DNA of 64,000 nucleotides from Eubacterium sp. 14-2 (GTDB taxonomy: Bacteria > Bacillota > Clostridia > Lachnospirales > Lachnospiraceae): contig NZ_KE159567.1 in the NCBI RefSeq assembly GCF_000403845.2, forward strand, positions 752,911 to 816,910, read 5' to 3'. The notes beneath the pieces were generated by a model. It had not been told where the DNA came from. It was given only the letters and a program-made list of their open reading frames with translations, and searched no databases. How positions within the stretch are numbered: position 1 is the first letter of the stretch; every line of letters starts with the position of its first letter. Positions 55,353 through 62,534 of the stretch are shown piece by piece. Both the position numbers and the translations under genes were made by a program.

Positions 55353-56025
55353 TGAATTCAGAGCAAATTTAGAAAGCGAGCTTGCCTGGAGACAGGAGGA
55401 AATTGCTTTTTTTAAAAATCAGTTAAATTATATTTCAGAGAATGATAAGAGCAGATATCGCAAATCATTGGTATTGATTTTGTATTCTCATCTGGAAGGA
55501 TACATCAAGCTGAGTTTACAGATGTATGTGCAGTATATCAATTCCTTATCCTTAACCAGGGAAGTGGTAAAAGTTGGTTTAAAGGCTGCTTCCATGAATA
55601 AAGAATTTAATGCATATGATAATCTGGACAGAAAATGTGAAATTTTCAGAAGAGAACTTCCGGATGATTCGGGTTTGCACAGGTTTTTCAGACGTGTGGA
55701 TTTTATGTCACAATACGAGGAATTCATGGGAGAAAATCTGGAGATAGATGACAGTATTATCAACACAGAGTCAAATTTATGGTATGTTGTATTACAGAAA
55801 AATCTGTATAAACTGGGACTCCCGGTAGATTTGTTTCAGGAGTATGAGACAGATATTGACGCCCTTGTAAATCGTAGAAATTCTATTGCGCATGGGAATT
55901 TTCGTTCCGGTGTTTCAGCAGAAGAGTTTCAGAAATGGGAAAACGGAACAATGGGTGTTTTATCCGGTGTCACAAGATTATTGTATGATTATGCCTGCAA
56001 TGAAAGGTATAAAAAAGCAGAATAG
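55342..56025 (+). CDS. HEPN-domain protein (MAE_28990/RiboL-PSP-HEPN-like)
   Basis: 227 residues, all helical. The HEPN motif R-x4-H is seen in RRNSIAHG (about 177-184), the usual RNase site of HEPN toxins. An early block YRKSLVLILYSHLEGYIKLS (about 33-52) matches the family's conserved start. It begins at a TTG overlapping the DUF262 stop; AGGAGA lies just upstream and no in-frame ATG is better. The pair therefore looks translationally coupled. A likely RNase effector (inference). Confidence 0.85.
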   Translation: MTADEFRANLESELAWRQEEIAFFKNQLNYISENDKSRYRKSLVLILYSHLEGYIKLSLQMYVQYINSLSLTREVVKVGLKAASMNKEFNAYDNLDRKCEIFRRELPDDSGLHRFFRRVDFMSQYEEFMGENLEIDDSIINTESNLWYVVLQKNLYKLGLPVDLFQEYETDIDALVNRRNSIAHGNFRSGVSAEEFQKWENGTMGVLSGVTRLLYDYACNERYKKAE

Positions 56026-56089
56026 TATATTGGTTTTAAATAATATGTACTTTATTGTCAGATAAGCAAAGGACAGAAGGGAGGCTGCC

Positions 56090-56521
56090 ATGGAAAAAGA
56101 TACGCGTCTTGTGAATATTTATATTAAAATACATAATAAACATACCCTGACGGTGGAAGATTTGAAATATCTTGCAAAATACGACCCGGAATGTTTTGAG
56201 AAGACATGTAAGAATCTTGTATACCGGCTGCCGGAAACCAGAGAAATTCTGCAGCCTGAGAAAGAAGAACAGCAGCAGGTTCCGGAACCGGTGCCTGTCT
56301 TTGAAAAGGCGCCGCCGGACAAACAGCAGATAGAAGCAGTTCTGGCTAATCTGCGCCAGATGGAGCTGAAAGAGCTTCCCATTGAAAAGGTAGATTCGGA
56401 ACAGGTGAAGGAACTGCTGGGCAGCCTCTATATGGAGATGCTGTTTCCCCATAACGATATTGAGAAATTTTTCAATATGGCAGATTATGAAGAATTCTCC
56501 GTATTTAACAAAAAAGCGTGA
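56090..56521 (+). CDS. Unassigned 143-residue protein
   Basis: Not recognised. Soluble, with a helical N-terminus (KHTLTVEDLKYLAKYDPECFEKTCKNL), a Pro/Gln/Glu-rich linker (about 55-80) and a helical C-terminus (VDSEQVKELLGSLYMEMLFPHNDIEKFF). GGGAGG precedes the ATG. Codon use is like the core genome rather than the AT-rich neighbours, so it may be a resident gene between two insertions. Confidence 0.7.
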   Translation: MEKDTRLVNIYIKIHNKHTLTVEDLKYLAKYDPECFEKTCKNLVYRLPETREILQPEKEEQQQVPEPVPVFEKAPPDKQQIEAVLANLRQMELKELPIEKVDSEQVKELLGSLYMEMLFPHNDIEKFFNMADYEEFSVFNKKA

Positions 56522-56659
56522 AATATTTAGTTTAAAAATAAACGTCCTTGACATTTCTGACGATTTACAATTAGAATATGAATGAATAATTCTTGTTTAT
56601 TAGATTAAAAAACAGAGTCGAATAATGTGAAGTATGATAAAGAAAATAGAGGATATAAA

Positions 56660-57457
56660 ATGAGTAACATTTATGAGCAACTTTTATATACCACATTGAG
56701 AATTGAATGTTTCAATGAAAACAATAGTTTATTTTCGATAGGAACAGGATTTTTATTACAGAGACCTGTCGGAAATGATATACATAAAATGTACCTGGTT
56801 TCGAATAAGCATGTTTTATGTGAAGCAGAATCTATCGCTATTTCATTTACAAAATTAAAAAATAATAATCCTGATACAGGAAATATAATACGTTTTCCTA
56901 TCAATAATATTAAAGAAAACATTGTATCTCATCCAGATCCTGATATAGATATAGCTATCTTAGAATGCACAGGGCTTTTTATAATGCTACCTAATCAGTT
57001 ATATTTTAAGTATGTTTCATATGATATGTTAGCAACATTTAATGAACCTGAATTAAATGTTGCAGAAAATGTATATTTTATTGGGTATCCAGATAATAGA
57101 TATGATGAAAAAAATAATCTTCCTTTAGTGCGTATGGGCTTGATAGCCAGCCATCCAAAATATGATTATAACGGAAATGCTGTTTTTATTATTGATGCAC
57201 AAGTGTTTCCAGGATCAAGCGGAAGTCCGGTTTATATTGATTTGTCATACGAAAATTTTAAAAATGGTCAAATAGATTTAACAAGAAAAAACATAAAATT
57301 ATTAGGTATTGTATCAGCTACTATGATACGAAATAATCAATTAAAGTCCATTCAAACGGGAACTCAATTACTTACAGAAGAAGTTTTGGGCTTAGGTATA
57401 GTTTATAAAGCAACGGTCATCAAAGAATTAGTTGATAGTATGCCTACTGATAATTAG
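56660..57457 (+). CDS. Trypsin-like serine protease, cytoplasmic type
   Basis: 265 residues, no signal peptide or membrane helix. A trypsin-fold triad is visible: His in SNKHVL (about 50), Asp in DPDIDIAILE (about 96), Ser in FPGSSGSPVY (about 187). GTGFLL near 30 opens the fold. Start at 56660 follows AGAGGA by 7 nt. It is strongly AT-rich in codon use, unlike upstream genes, which suggests transfer. Stand-alone proteases of this type often sit in defence islands; the target here is unknown. Confidence 0.85.
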   Translation: MSNIYEQLLYTTLRIECFNENNSLFSIGTGFLLQRPVGNDIHKMYLVSNKHVLCEAESIAISFTKLKNNNPDTGNIIRFPINNIKENIVSHPDPDIDIAILECTGLFIMLPNQLYFKYVSYDMLATFNEPELNVAENVYFIGYPDNRYDEKNNLPLVRMGLIASHPKYDYNGNAVFIIDAQVFPGSSGSPVYIDLSYENFKNGQIDLTRKNIKLLGIVSATMIRNNQLKSIQTGTQLLTEEVLGLGIVYKATVIKELVDSMPTDN

Positions 57458-57595
57458 TTTTAAAGATGTAAAAGTTCAATCCAGTATATAGTAGTAGTCT
57501 AATGTTTAATTTATTGCGCAAAGATATCATAGAGATCGTATCTTGAAAATGATTTTTAGAAGAAAATAGATTTTATTTATCAATAGAGGGTAAAT

Positions 57596-57672
57596 AGCAA
57601 AAGAAAGCGAAACTGTCAACAGTCAGAATGAACGGGCTATGCCCGCTGTTGACAGTTTCGCTTTCTTTTGCT
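57596..57672. repeat. 27-bp perfect inverted repeat with inner hairpin
   Basis: Arms 57596-57622 and 57646-57672 are exact complements (starting AGCAAAAGAAAGCG). Inside is a 5-bp hairpin CGGGC-TAT-GCCCG abutting the right arm. As RNA it would be one long rod. It stands between the protease and the RHH genes, where the two transcripts converge. Could be a bidirectional terminator, a MITE remnant or an element end. A second small stem GGAGCG/CGCTCC follows at 57687-57714. Confidence 0.85.
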
Positions 57673-57719
57673 TATCTACAGACAAGGAGCGATAGCATAA
57701 AATGTTGCCGCTCCCTAAA

Positions 57720-57896
57720 TTATATTTCATCTGTTTCTATTTTTCCATATTCTCTCTCTATTTGTTCCAAATGCTGGATTAATACATATTCAATATAGTT
57801 GGTCATAGAACGATGTTCGTTCGTTGCCAGGACACCTATCTTGTCAAATATTTCATCTGACAGGCGCAAGGTAAATACTCTCTTATTGGTTGCCAT
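57720..57896 (-). CDS. Ribbon-helix-helix (Arc-like) DNA-binding protein, copy 1
   Basis: 58 residues from the ATG at 57896 (GGAGGG upstream): MATNKRVFTLRLSDEIFDKI then helices to the C-terminus. A beta strand followed by two helices with the MTNYIEYVL stretch is the Arc/MetJ fold. A tandem paralogue lies upstream at 58024-58203, differing at about a quarter of positions. It probably binds AAGTGATAGCACTT sites nearby. Confidence 0.85.
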   Translation of the reverse strand: MATNKRVFTLRLSDEIFDKIGVLATNEHRSMTNYIEYVLIQHLEQIEREYGKIETDEI

Positions 57897-57971
57897 ATCT
57901 CTGCCCTCCATTCTGGGGATAAATTTATGATAAACCAATATATAAAAAATATATACATTCGTTAGACAGGT

Positions 57972-57985
57972 AAGTGATAGCACTT
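57972..57985. promoter_or_regulatory. Operator-like palindrome, upstream copy of RHH copy 1
   Basis: AAGTG-ATAG-CACTT, identical over 14 nt to the site at 58279-58292. The flanking promoter here is degenerate (TAGACA, then TCTATC), as if a duplicated unit has decayed. Confidence 0.6.
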
Positions 57986-58023
57986 TCTATCTGAATATAG
58001 TCTGACAGTATAATAAGAAATTT

Positions 58024-58203
58024 TTATTCTATCGTAATGGTTTGGATTGGTTCTTGCTCCTTTTCTATTTGTTCCAAATGCTGGATTAATACATATTCAA
58101 TATAATTAGTCATGGAACGACGCTCCTTTGTAGCCAGAATACCTATTTTATCAAATACCTCATCTGACAGACGTAAGGTAAATACTTTCTTATTGGTTGC
58201 CAT
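58024..58203 (-). CDS. Ribbon-helix-helix (Arc-like) DNA-binding protein, copy 2
   Basis: 59 residues from the ATG at 58203 (GGAGGACAGG upstream): MATNKKVFTLRLSDEVFDKI, then MTNYIEYVLIQHLEQIEKEQEP and a divergent tail ending TITIE. Paralogue of the gene at 57720. The unit gene plus operator has been duplicated in tandem, with the tails diverged. It reads away from the plus-strand gene at 58356, whose promoter contains the operator. Confidence 0.85.
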   Translation of the reverse strand: MATNKKVFTLRLSDEVFDKIGILATKERRSMTNYIEYVLIQHLEQIEKEQEPIQTITIE

Positions 58204-58269
58204 ATTCCTGTCCTCCAGTTTTAGTATAGATAAATGGTAATCTACTTTTTAAAAATAGTATACTGCCAC

Positions 58270-58298
58270 TTGACAGTTAAGTGATAGCACTTTATAGT
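58270..58298 (+). promoter_or_regulatory. Promoter with operator in its spacer, upstream of 58356 gene
   Basis: TTGACA (58270-58275), 17-bp spacer, TATAGT (58293-58298). The palindrome AAGTG-ATAG-CACTT (58279-58292) lies wholly in the spacer, so a bound repressor such as the RHH protein would block RNA polymerase. Confidence 0.75.
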
Positions 58299-58355
58299 AT
58301 AAGAGTAGAAAAAAACAGGTGAATATGTGAAAAGAAAGATGTAGGAGACAGAGAA

Positions 58356-59183
58356 ATGCGAAAAAAAATAAAAGATAAGAGGGATAAGTTTTGGACAGGA
58401 AGGGAATCTGATGATTTGAAGGGACATTTGAGCCAGACGGATAAGCATTTTCTCCTGTATGGCTATTTTGTTGTCAATACTCTTACAGTTGTATTGGTGT
58501 TATTGATTCTTGGAATCAGTAACCTGTGGGCAGCCCGGCGGAATGCCGCAGATATGGAAAAAATTATGAATGCTATGAAATCCTATGTGGGGTCTGCCAC
58601 GGAGGATGAATACGACAGGATTGCTCGGACAATACGGAATGATTTTATTCTTAGTGATTATAATGAGGATGTGGAACAATATATTCAGTATATCCCAAAT
58701 TCATCAGAAAAATGTCCTGCCTGTATGGGAAACTGTCCGGCACAGGCAGTTCTTGTCAGTTTAAATACTGGTGAATGGTATGTGTTGGATCTGTTTGAAC
58801 AGGGGGAAGGGCCGGGGGATAATCTGGGCAGCGTAAAGGTAGCATTCGGTTACGATGAGGTCAGCCAGACCCGTATCCGTATGTTAAAAAGTCCGGGAAG
58901 AAAAGAAGGTTCTGCAAAAATAGAGCAAGGAAAAGGCATTATCAGCATCCATAAAATGAAAGAACAGTTTTGTGATGAATGCGTCAAAGAGATTCTGAAG
59001 GCAGTGGAAGGTCAGGAATTGGAAGAACTTGTGCTTCTTGATATGGAAAAGCATGTTTTTTATCCGTTGGAAGATAAAAGCAGGGTACAGATTGGAGAAT
59101 ATATCCTGAAAACAGAATGGAAAGACAGTGTTTGTGAAATAAAAATTAGGGCTGCCAGTGCAGCGGAAGGAACGATGGAGTGA
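58356..59183 (+). CDS. Unassigned single-pass membrane protein with Cys cluster
   Basis: 275 residues. A basic N-terminal cytoplasmic part, one membrane helix (about 36-56, YFVVNTLTVVLVLLILGISN), then an outside domain with CPACMGNC (four Cys in ten residues would be CPAC..C, about 128-134) and a second pair FCDECV (about 209-214). The Cys pairs could bind metal or form disulfides. Its promoter is the RHH-controlled one. The next gene follows closely. No family recognised. Confidence 0.75.
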   Translation: MRKKIKDKRDKFWTGRESDDLKGHLSQTDKHFLLYGYFVVNTLTVVLVLLILGISNLWAARRNAADMEKIMNAMKSYVGSATEDEYDRIARTIRNDFILSDYNEDVEQYIQYIPNSSEKCPACMGNCPAQAVLVSLNTGEWYVLDLFEQGEGPGDNLGSVKVAFGYDEVSQTRIRMLKSPGRKEGSAKIEQGKGIISIHKMKEQFCDECVKEILKAVEGQELEELVLLDMEKHVFYPLEDKSRVQIGEYILKTEWKDSVCEIKIRAASAAEGTME

Positions 59184-59200
59184 AGAAAGGAGGTACAAAA

Positions 59201-59605
59201 ATGAAACCGAATAATATACAATTACCATCACTGCCGTCAGATATGCCCTTGGAATCCCTGGAACTGATCTGGCTGTATGCGCAGATGTCGGAAAAGGACC
59301 AGGGAATGTTTCGTGAGTTTATCCAGGAAAGCCTTAAAAGGGACGGTCTGCATCCGGATGAAACAGAAGTTTCTCAGGTTCTGCGTAATTCCGGTACAGA
59401 GGTAAGCACGAATCTTTTGGAGTATACAGACCTTATGGGAAAGCTGGTAGGGACTTTGATTGCACAGGCATGTGAGCTGGCGGCAATTGTTTACCGGTAT
59501 TACTGCATTGACAAGAAATCAGTAAAAGAAATTTCCAAAGCACTTCATGTACCAGAAGATTCTGTCAGTCTCATAGCACGATATTATGAAAGAAAAAGGA
59601 AGTAA
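59201..59605 (+). CDS. Unassigned protein with C-terminal sigma-region-4-like helix-turn-helix
   Basis: 134 residues from the ATG at 59201 (AAAGGAGGT upstream). Mostly helical. The last 35 residues, IDKKSVKEISKALHVPEDSVSLIARYYERKRK in character, resemble a sigma-70 region 4 type HTH. It lies 17 nt after the membrane protein gene and probably shares its transcript. A small regulator of the element is a guess. Confidence 0.7.
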   Translation: MKPNNIQLPSLPSDMPLESLELIWLYAQMSEKDQGMFREFIQESLKRDGLHPDETEVSQVLRNSGTEVSTNLLEYTDLMGKLVGTLIAQACELAAIVYRYYCIDKKSVKEISKALHVPEDSVSLIARYYERKRK

Positions 59606-60055
59606 CGCTGCATCAGCGGCAGTCCACAAAAGTGGTGAATCCATGGAAACAGGATTTACTGCTTTTTTCATTTCTGTAAAAACAGGTAGACGAAATGGTA
59701 CGGAATTTATAAGAGCAAGTTTCGCCAGAGTAACTCAAAACCTACTTTGTAGTTTTTTCTTGCCCGGCAACCTTGATGGAGATTCTGCTCCCCATACCCT
59801 CAGCCCCTACATATTTTTCAAATATGCAAGTTGGTTCCTATTAAAAATAGTCACAGCGTGATTGTCTTACATTACGGAAAATCAAAAAACTTCAAAAAAT
59901 AATCCTATTTTCCTTCCCACTAGCGATTCCCAATCGGCTTATATAGTAGGAAGCAAAAAAAGGCTTCCCTTGATCAGGCATGATGTTATGGATACATTTT
60001 CACAAAGGAATCACAGAATGGCAAGAAAAAAGCCAGACAGAAAAAGGAGGGATTC
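59606..60055. other. Gap without a supported gene
   Basis: 450 nt. Two short open frames cross it but lack ribosome sites and have no protein-like character. A small stem GGAAGC/GCTTCC with an A-rich loop is near 59950. Probably decayed sequence. Confidence 0.5.
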
Positions 60056-60577
60056 ATGCGATTTACAAAAAGTGAACTGGAGATGATTTACAAATATGAA
60101 GCCACAACAAAAGAGGAAACAGTCAGGGCTTTAAGGAACGGACAGTCAGTAGCCAGAGATGATCTGACACGGATCATCATAAGGAATGCTGCCGACAAAT
60201 TGGAGAAGTTTCCAGAACCGGAATGTAGTCAATTCATAGCGGAGAATAAGGCGCATTTCATAGGACATGGCAGGAGTTCTGTTTTGTGGAGACTGAATGA
60301 AGCAAAGGAATGGTTAAAACAACCGGTATTACAGGGGTATGACATGTTGGGAAGGGAACGGTTTCAGCAGGATACGAAACATATGGTAATCTTTGATGTG
60401 CTGAATAATGACAGCCCTGTAGGATTTAGAGGGGAAAGATACCGTTTCTTCCTTTCAGACGAGAGATACCGCAATGCTGTAGAAAGTGAAAAGCGTGGGG
60501 AAATTAAAATCCGTAGCCATGCGGCGGTGCTTTCAGGAAAGTTGTATACAGACAAAAAAGCGGAACATGACAGATAA
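60056..60577 (+). CDS. Mobile-element protein of unknown function
   Basis: 173 residues, AAAGGAGG upstream of the ATG. The N-terminal half is helical (MRFTKSELEMIYKYEATTKEETVRAL); the C-terminal half is strand-rich (RHMVIFDVL-like, FRGERYRFFLSDERYRNAV). It ends with a IKIRSHAAVLSGKLYTDKK tail, which I associate with proteins of Clostridial conjugative transposons. No function known. Lies ahead of a small gene and a recombinase relic. Confidence 0.65.
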   Translation: MRFTKSELEMIYKYEATTKEETVRALRNGQSVARDDLTRIIIRNAADKLEKFPEPECSQFIAENKAHFIGHGRSSVLWRLNEAKEWLKQPVLQGYDMLGRERFQQDTKHMVIFDVLNNDSPVGFRGERYRFFLSDERYRNAVESEKRGEIKIRSHAAVLSGKLYTDKKAEHDR

Positions 60578-60668
60578 CACTTCCATGATAAAAAAGGCAA
60601 AAATATGGAAGAAAACACAACAGGGGAATGGAGAACCCGAAAGAAATGTTGAAGAAGGAAGGGAATCT

Positions 60669-60848
60669 ATGCAGAGAAAGAAAAATGTAAGAAAGGAAAG
60701 GCCAATCCGGTATGTGGTAGAACATGTATATTCCTGCACGGAGAGTATGGAGGGATTATTAACGGTTGTAAGCGAAGAAGATGTCCGTAAAAATGTGGAG
60801 GAAAAATTAAAGAATGACAATATGAGGACGGAGAAGAAAGCTGTCTGA
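60669..60848 (+). CDS. Small basic protein before the recombinase relic
   Basis: 59 residues from the ATG at 60669 (AAGGAAGG 6 nt upstream). Basic start MQRKKNVRKERPIRYVVEHV, then an acidic helix ending in charged residues. In position it matches the short TnpW-like genes that precede large serine recombinases in Clostridial elements, but I cannot confirm homology. Longer in-frame readings upstream overlap the previous gene. Confidence 0.55.
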   Translation: MQRKKNVRKERPIRYVVEHVYSCTESMEGLLTVVSEEDVRKNVEEKLKNDNMRTEKKAV

Positions 60849-60914
60849 GAAGATAAATTGACGGTTGATACCAGAGGCGGAAAAGGCTATAATGAAGTCA
60901 GCGTATTTCTGTCT

Positions 60915-60950
60915 CTGGATATTGAGTGAATATAGGAGGTCAATATCCAG
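60915..60950 (+). promoter_or_regulatory. Hairpin enclosing a ribosome binding site
   Basis: CTGGATATTGA (60915-60925) and TCAATATCCAG (60940-60950) are perfect complements. The 14-nt loop contains AGGAGG. It would gate translation of the recombinase frame that begins here, or is an att-like palindrome. Confidence 0.6.
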
Positions 60951-61112
60951 AATACAGAGAATAAAGAAATATGGACAGCACTTTATGCGAGATTGTCAAT
61001 GGACGATGGAAATGTTGGCGAGAGCATGAGTATTGGGAGTCAGAAAGCGATCCTTAAACGGAAAGCAAAAGAAATAGGTATCCATTGCTACAAGTTCTAT
61101 GTGGAAATGTAA
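60936..61112 (+). pseudogene. Large serine recombinase relic (N-terminus only)
   Basis: The frame reads EIWTALYARLSMDDGNVGES then MSIGSQKAILKRKAKEIGI and ends at TAA after FYVEM. This is the resolvase catalytic start of TnpX/Tn-type large serine recombinases (YARLS with the nucleophile Ser; usually followed by DDGYSG). After about 50 residues the frame stops, and the remaining 450 or so residues of the family are absent. There is no ATG start: the codons after AGGAGG are GTC, AAT, ATC. It marks the site of a lost integrative element. Confidence 0.8.
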
Positions 61113-61163
61113 ATCGCTTATTTGATACAAAGGGCATGGACAGAATATTGGGAAAATCGCTGA

Positions 61164-61214
61164 AAACAAGGGGTTCCGGCACATTGGGTGTTGCCGGAAT
61201 CCCTTGTTTGTTTT
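61164..61214 (+). terminator. Strong terminator-like hairpin after the recombinase relic
   Basis: An 18-bp stem with one G-T pair (61164-61181 with 61192-61209, AAACAAGGGGTTCCGGCA side) and a 10-nt loop is followed by GTTTTTGGGG. Confidence 0.75.
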
Positions 61215-61275
61215 TGGGGCTGTGCCAGGGCAGCGCGGGAGCGGCGGTTATGGACGGCCACAGTGGTCGCAAGCC

Positions 61276-61389
61276 CGACCCCTCTGTGGCTGTTTTGACC
61301 CCTGCGGCTAAAGGTCTGACCCCTATGGTTGTGAATGTGACCCCTGTGGTCACGATTTTGACCCCTCCCCCTTGTCCAATGTGACCCCT
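61276..61389. repeat. Iteron-like array: six copies of TGACCCCT at about 21-bp spacing
   Basis: Copies begin at 61276 (CGACCCCT), 61296, 61317, 61338, 61359 and 61382, spaced 20, 21, 21, 21 and 23 nt. That is two helical turns, so all sites face the same side of the DNA. Sequence between them is not conserved. It looks like a binding array for a replication initiator or similar protein. Confidence 0.8.
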
Positions 61390-61770
61390 CTGAACGTTAT
61401 CGAAGTGGTTCAGATACGCTTGAAAAAAGCAGTTCCTTTAGAATAATGGAACCGTGGCAGAGGTAAGAGTTTCATCAGATTAAAGTCTGTCACACATTTA
61501 TGTAAAAAAGCGGAGAATGCCGTTGAAAGCAAATAAGATTACAAAGGAATATTAATAAGATGTATATCCCTAAAAATATTTAACAGCGGCACAGGCGGCT
61601 ATCTTGAATTGATGCCATAGGAATTTGGGTACTCGCAGGCGAAAGTATGGAAGAATGGCTTAAAATCAAGGGATTTTGAGGTTTGGTGGGGTTCATCACG
61701 GTGGGTGGTGGGCCCCGCTTTTTCGTGTTTTTGGATGCCGCTGATAGGATGGCGATTGGGGCAAAAATCG

Positions 61771-61999
61771 TACTATCAGGCAAAAGTATACTTTCACGCA
61801 AAAGTCAGGGGTTTCCGTGATAGTATGAAACGGAAGGGTAAAAAGGAGTAGGATATTGGCGGTTTTGGGTGAAAGATGTATTAGCTTGACGGAAAATGCT
61901 GTTGGAAAACGGGGGATATGATACAAACACGGAAACTGCTCGGAGTTTTCGTGTTTGTATATGAGTTTCCGTGATAGTTTGGAGTTTTGCGTGATAATA
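61771..61999. repeat. Second repeat cluster with 40-nt hairpin (origin-like)
   Basis: Motif CGTGATAGT and relatives occur five times: reverse orientation at 61771-61786 and 61789-61804 (18-nt direct repeats ending GCAAAAG), forward at 61812-61825, 61966-61978 and 61985-61999. Between them 61921-61960 forms a 17-bp stem with one G-T pair (ATACAAACACG outer part) and loop GCTCGG. No gene lies between 61113 and 62164. Confidence 0.7.
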
Positions 62000-62071
62000 T
62001 AAGGCATATCTTATTGAATCATATCTATTTCATTTTGCGTTTTCCAAAATATTCAAGAAATATTTTTTAGT

Positions 62072-62147
62072 TTTAAGACCGCAGTAGTATTGACGGAGGT
62101 TTAAGACTGTGGTAGTATGTATGCGTGGCCACTACTACAGTCTTAAA
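62072..62147. promoter_or_regulatory. BlaI-type operators over the promoter of the BlaI/M56 operon
   Basis: Promoter TTGACG (62090-62095), 17-bp spacer, TAGTAT (62113-62118). An inverted repeat covers it: TTTAAGACTGTGGTAGT (62100-62116) and ACTACTACAGTCTTAAA (62131-62147), one mismatch. A third, direct half-site TTTAAGACCGCAGTAGT is at 62072-62088. The GTAGT/ACTAC cores fit BlaI/MecI-family operators, so autorepression is expected. Confidence 0.8.
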
Positions 62148-62164
62148 AAAGGAGGTGCTGTTAA

Positions 62165-62524
62165 ATGGACGTCAAGCTGTTCGATTCTGAACTGAAAGTG
62201 ATGTCTGTCCTTTGGCGTGATGGCGATGTTCCGGCTAAGTATATCGCCAAGCTGCTTACCGAGGAATTGGGATGGAATGTAAACACAACCTATACCCTGA
62301 TCAAGCGTTGTATTAAAAAAGGAGCGATTGAACGTTCTGAGCCCGGTTTCATGTGCCATGCGCTCGTTCCGAAAGAGGAAGTCCAGGAGGCAGAGACAAA
62401 TGAGCTGATTGACAAAGTGTATGACGGCTCCGTTGATAAGCTGTTTGCCGCTTTGCTGGGGAGGAAAAAGTTGAGCGCCGCACAAATTGAAAAGCTGAAA
62501 CAGATTGTCAATGATCTGGAGTGA
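62165..62524 (+). CDS. BlaI/MecI/CopY-family repressor
   Basis: 119 residues. Winged-helix LFDSELKVMSVLWRDGDVPAKYIAKLL with the recognition region WNVNTTYTLIKRCIKKG, then a C-terminal dimerisation helix (LSAAQIEKLKQIVNDLE). In this family the repressor is inactivated by a partner M56 protease that cuts the linker. That partner follows 10 nt later. AAAGGAGGTG precedes the ATG. Confidence 0.94.
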   Translation: MDVKLFDSELKVMSVLWRDGDVPAKYIAKLLTEELGWNVNTTYTLIKRCIKKGAIERSEPGFMCHALVPKEEVQEAETNELIDKVYDGSVDKLFAALLGRKKLSAAQIEKLKQIVNDLE

Positions 62525-62534
62525 GGTGATGTGA

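Noticed and set aside
59586-60086. Two open frames of 91 and 74 codons
   Set aside because: No ribosome binding sites, unusual composition, and the second depends on a TTG start; treated as non-coding.
61085-61384. Frame with LTP heptad repeats across the iteron array
   Set aside because: The heptad simply reflects the 21-nt DNA repeat, and no ribosome site precedes it. The DNA-level reading is simpler, though not proven.
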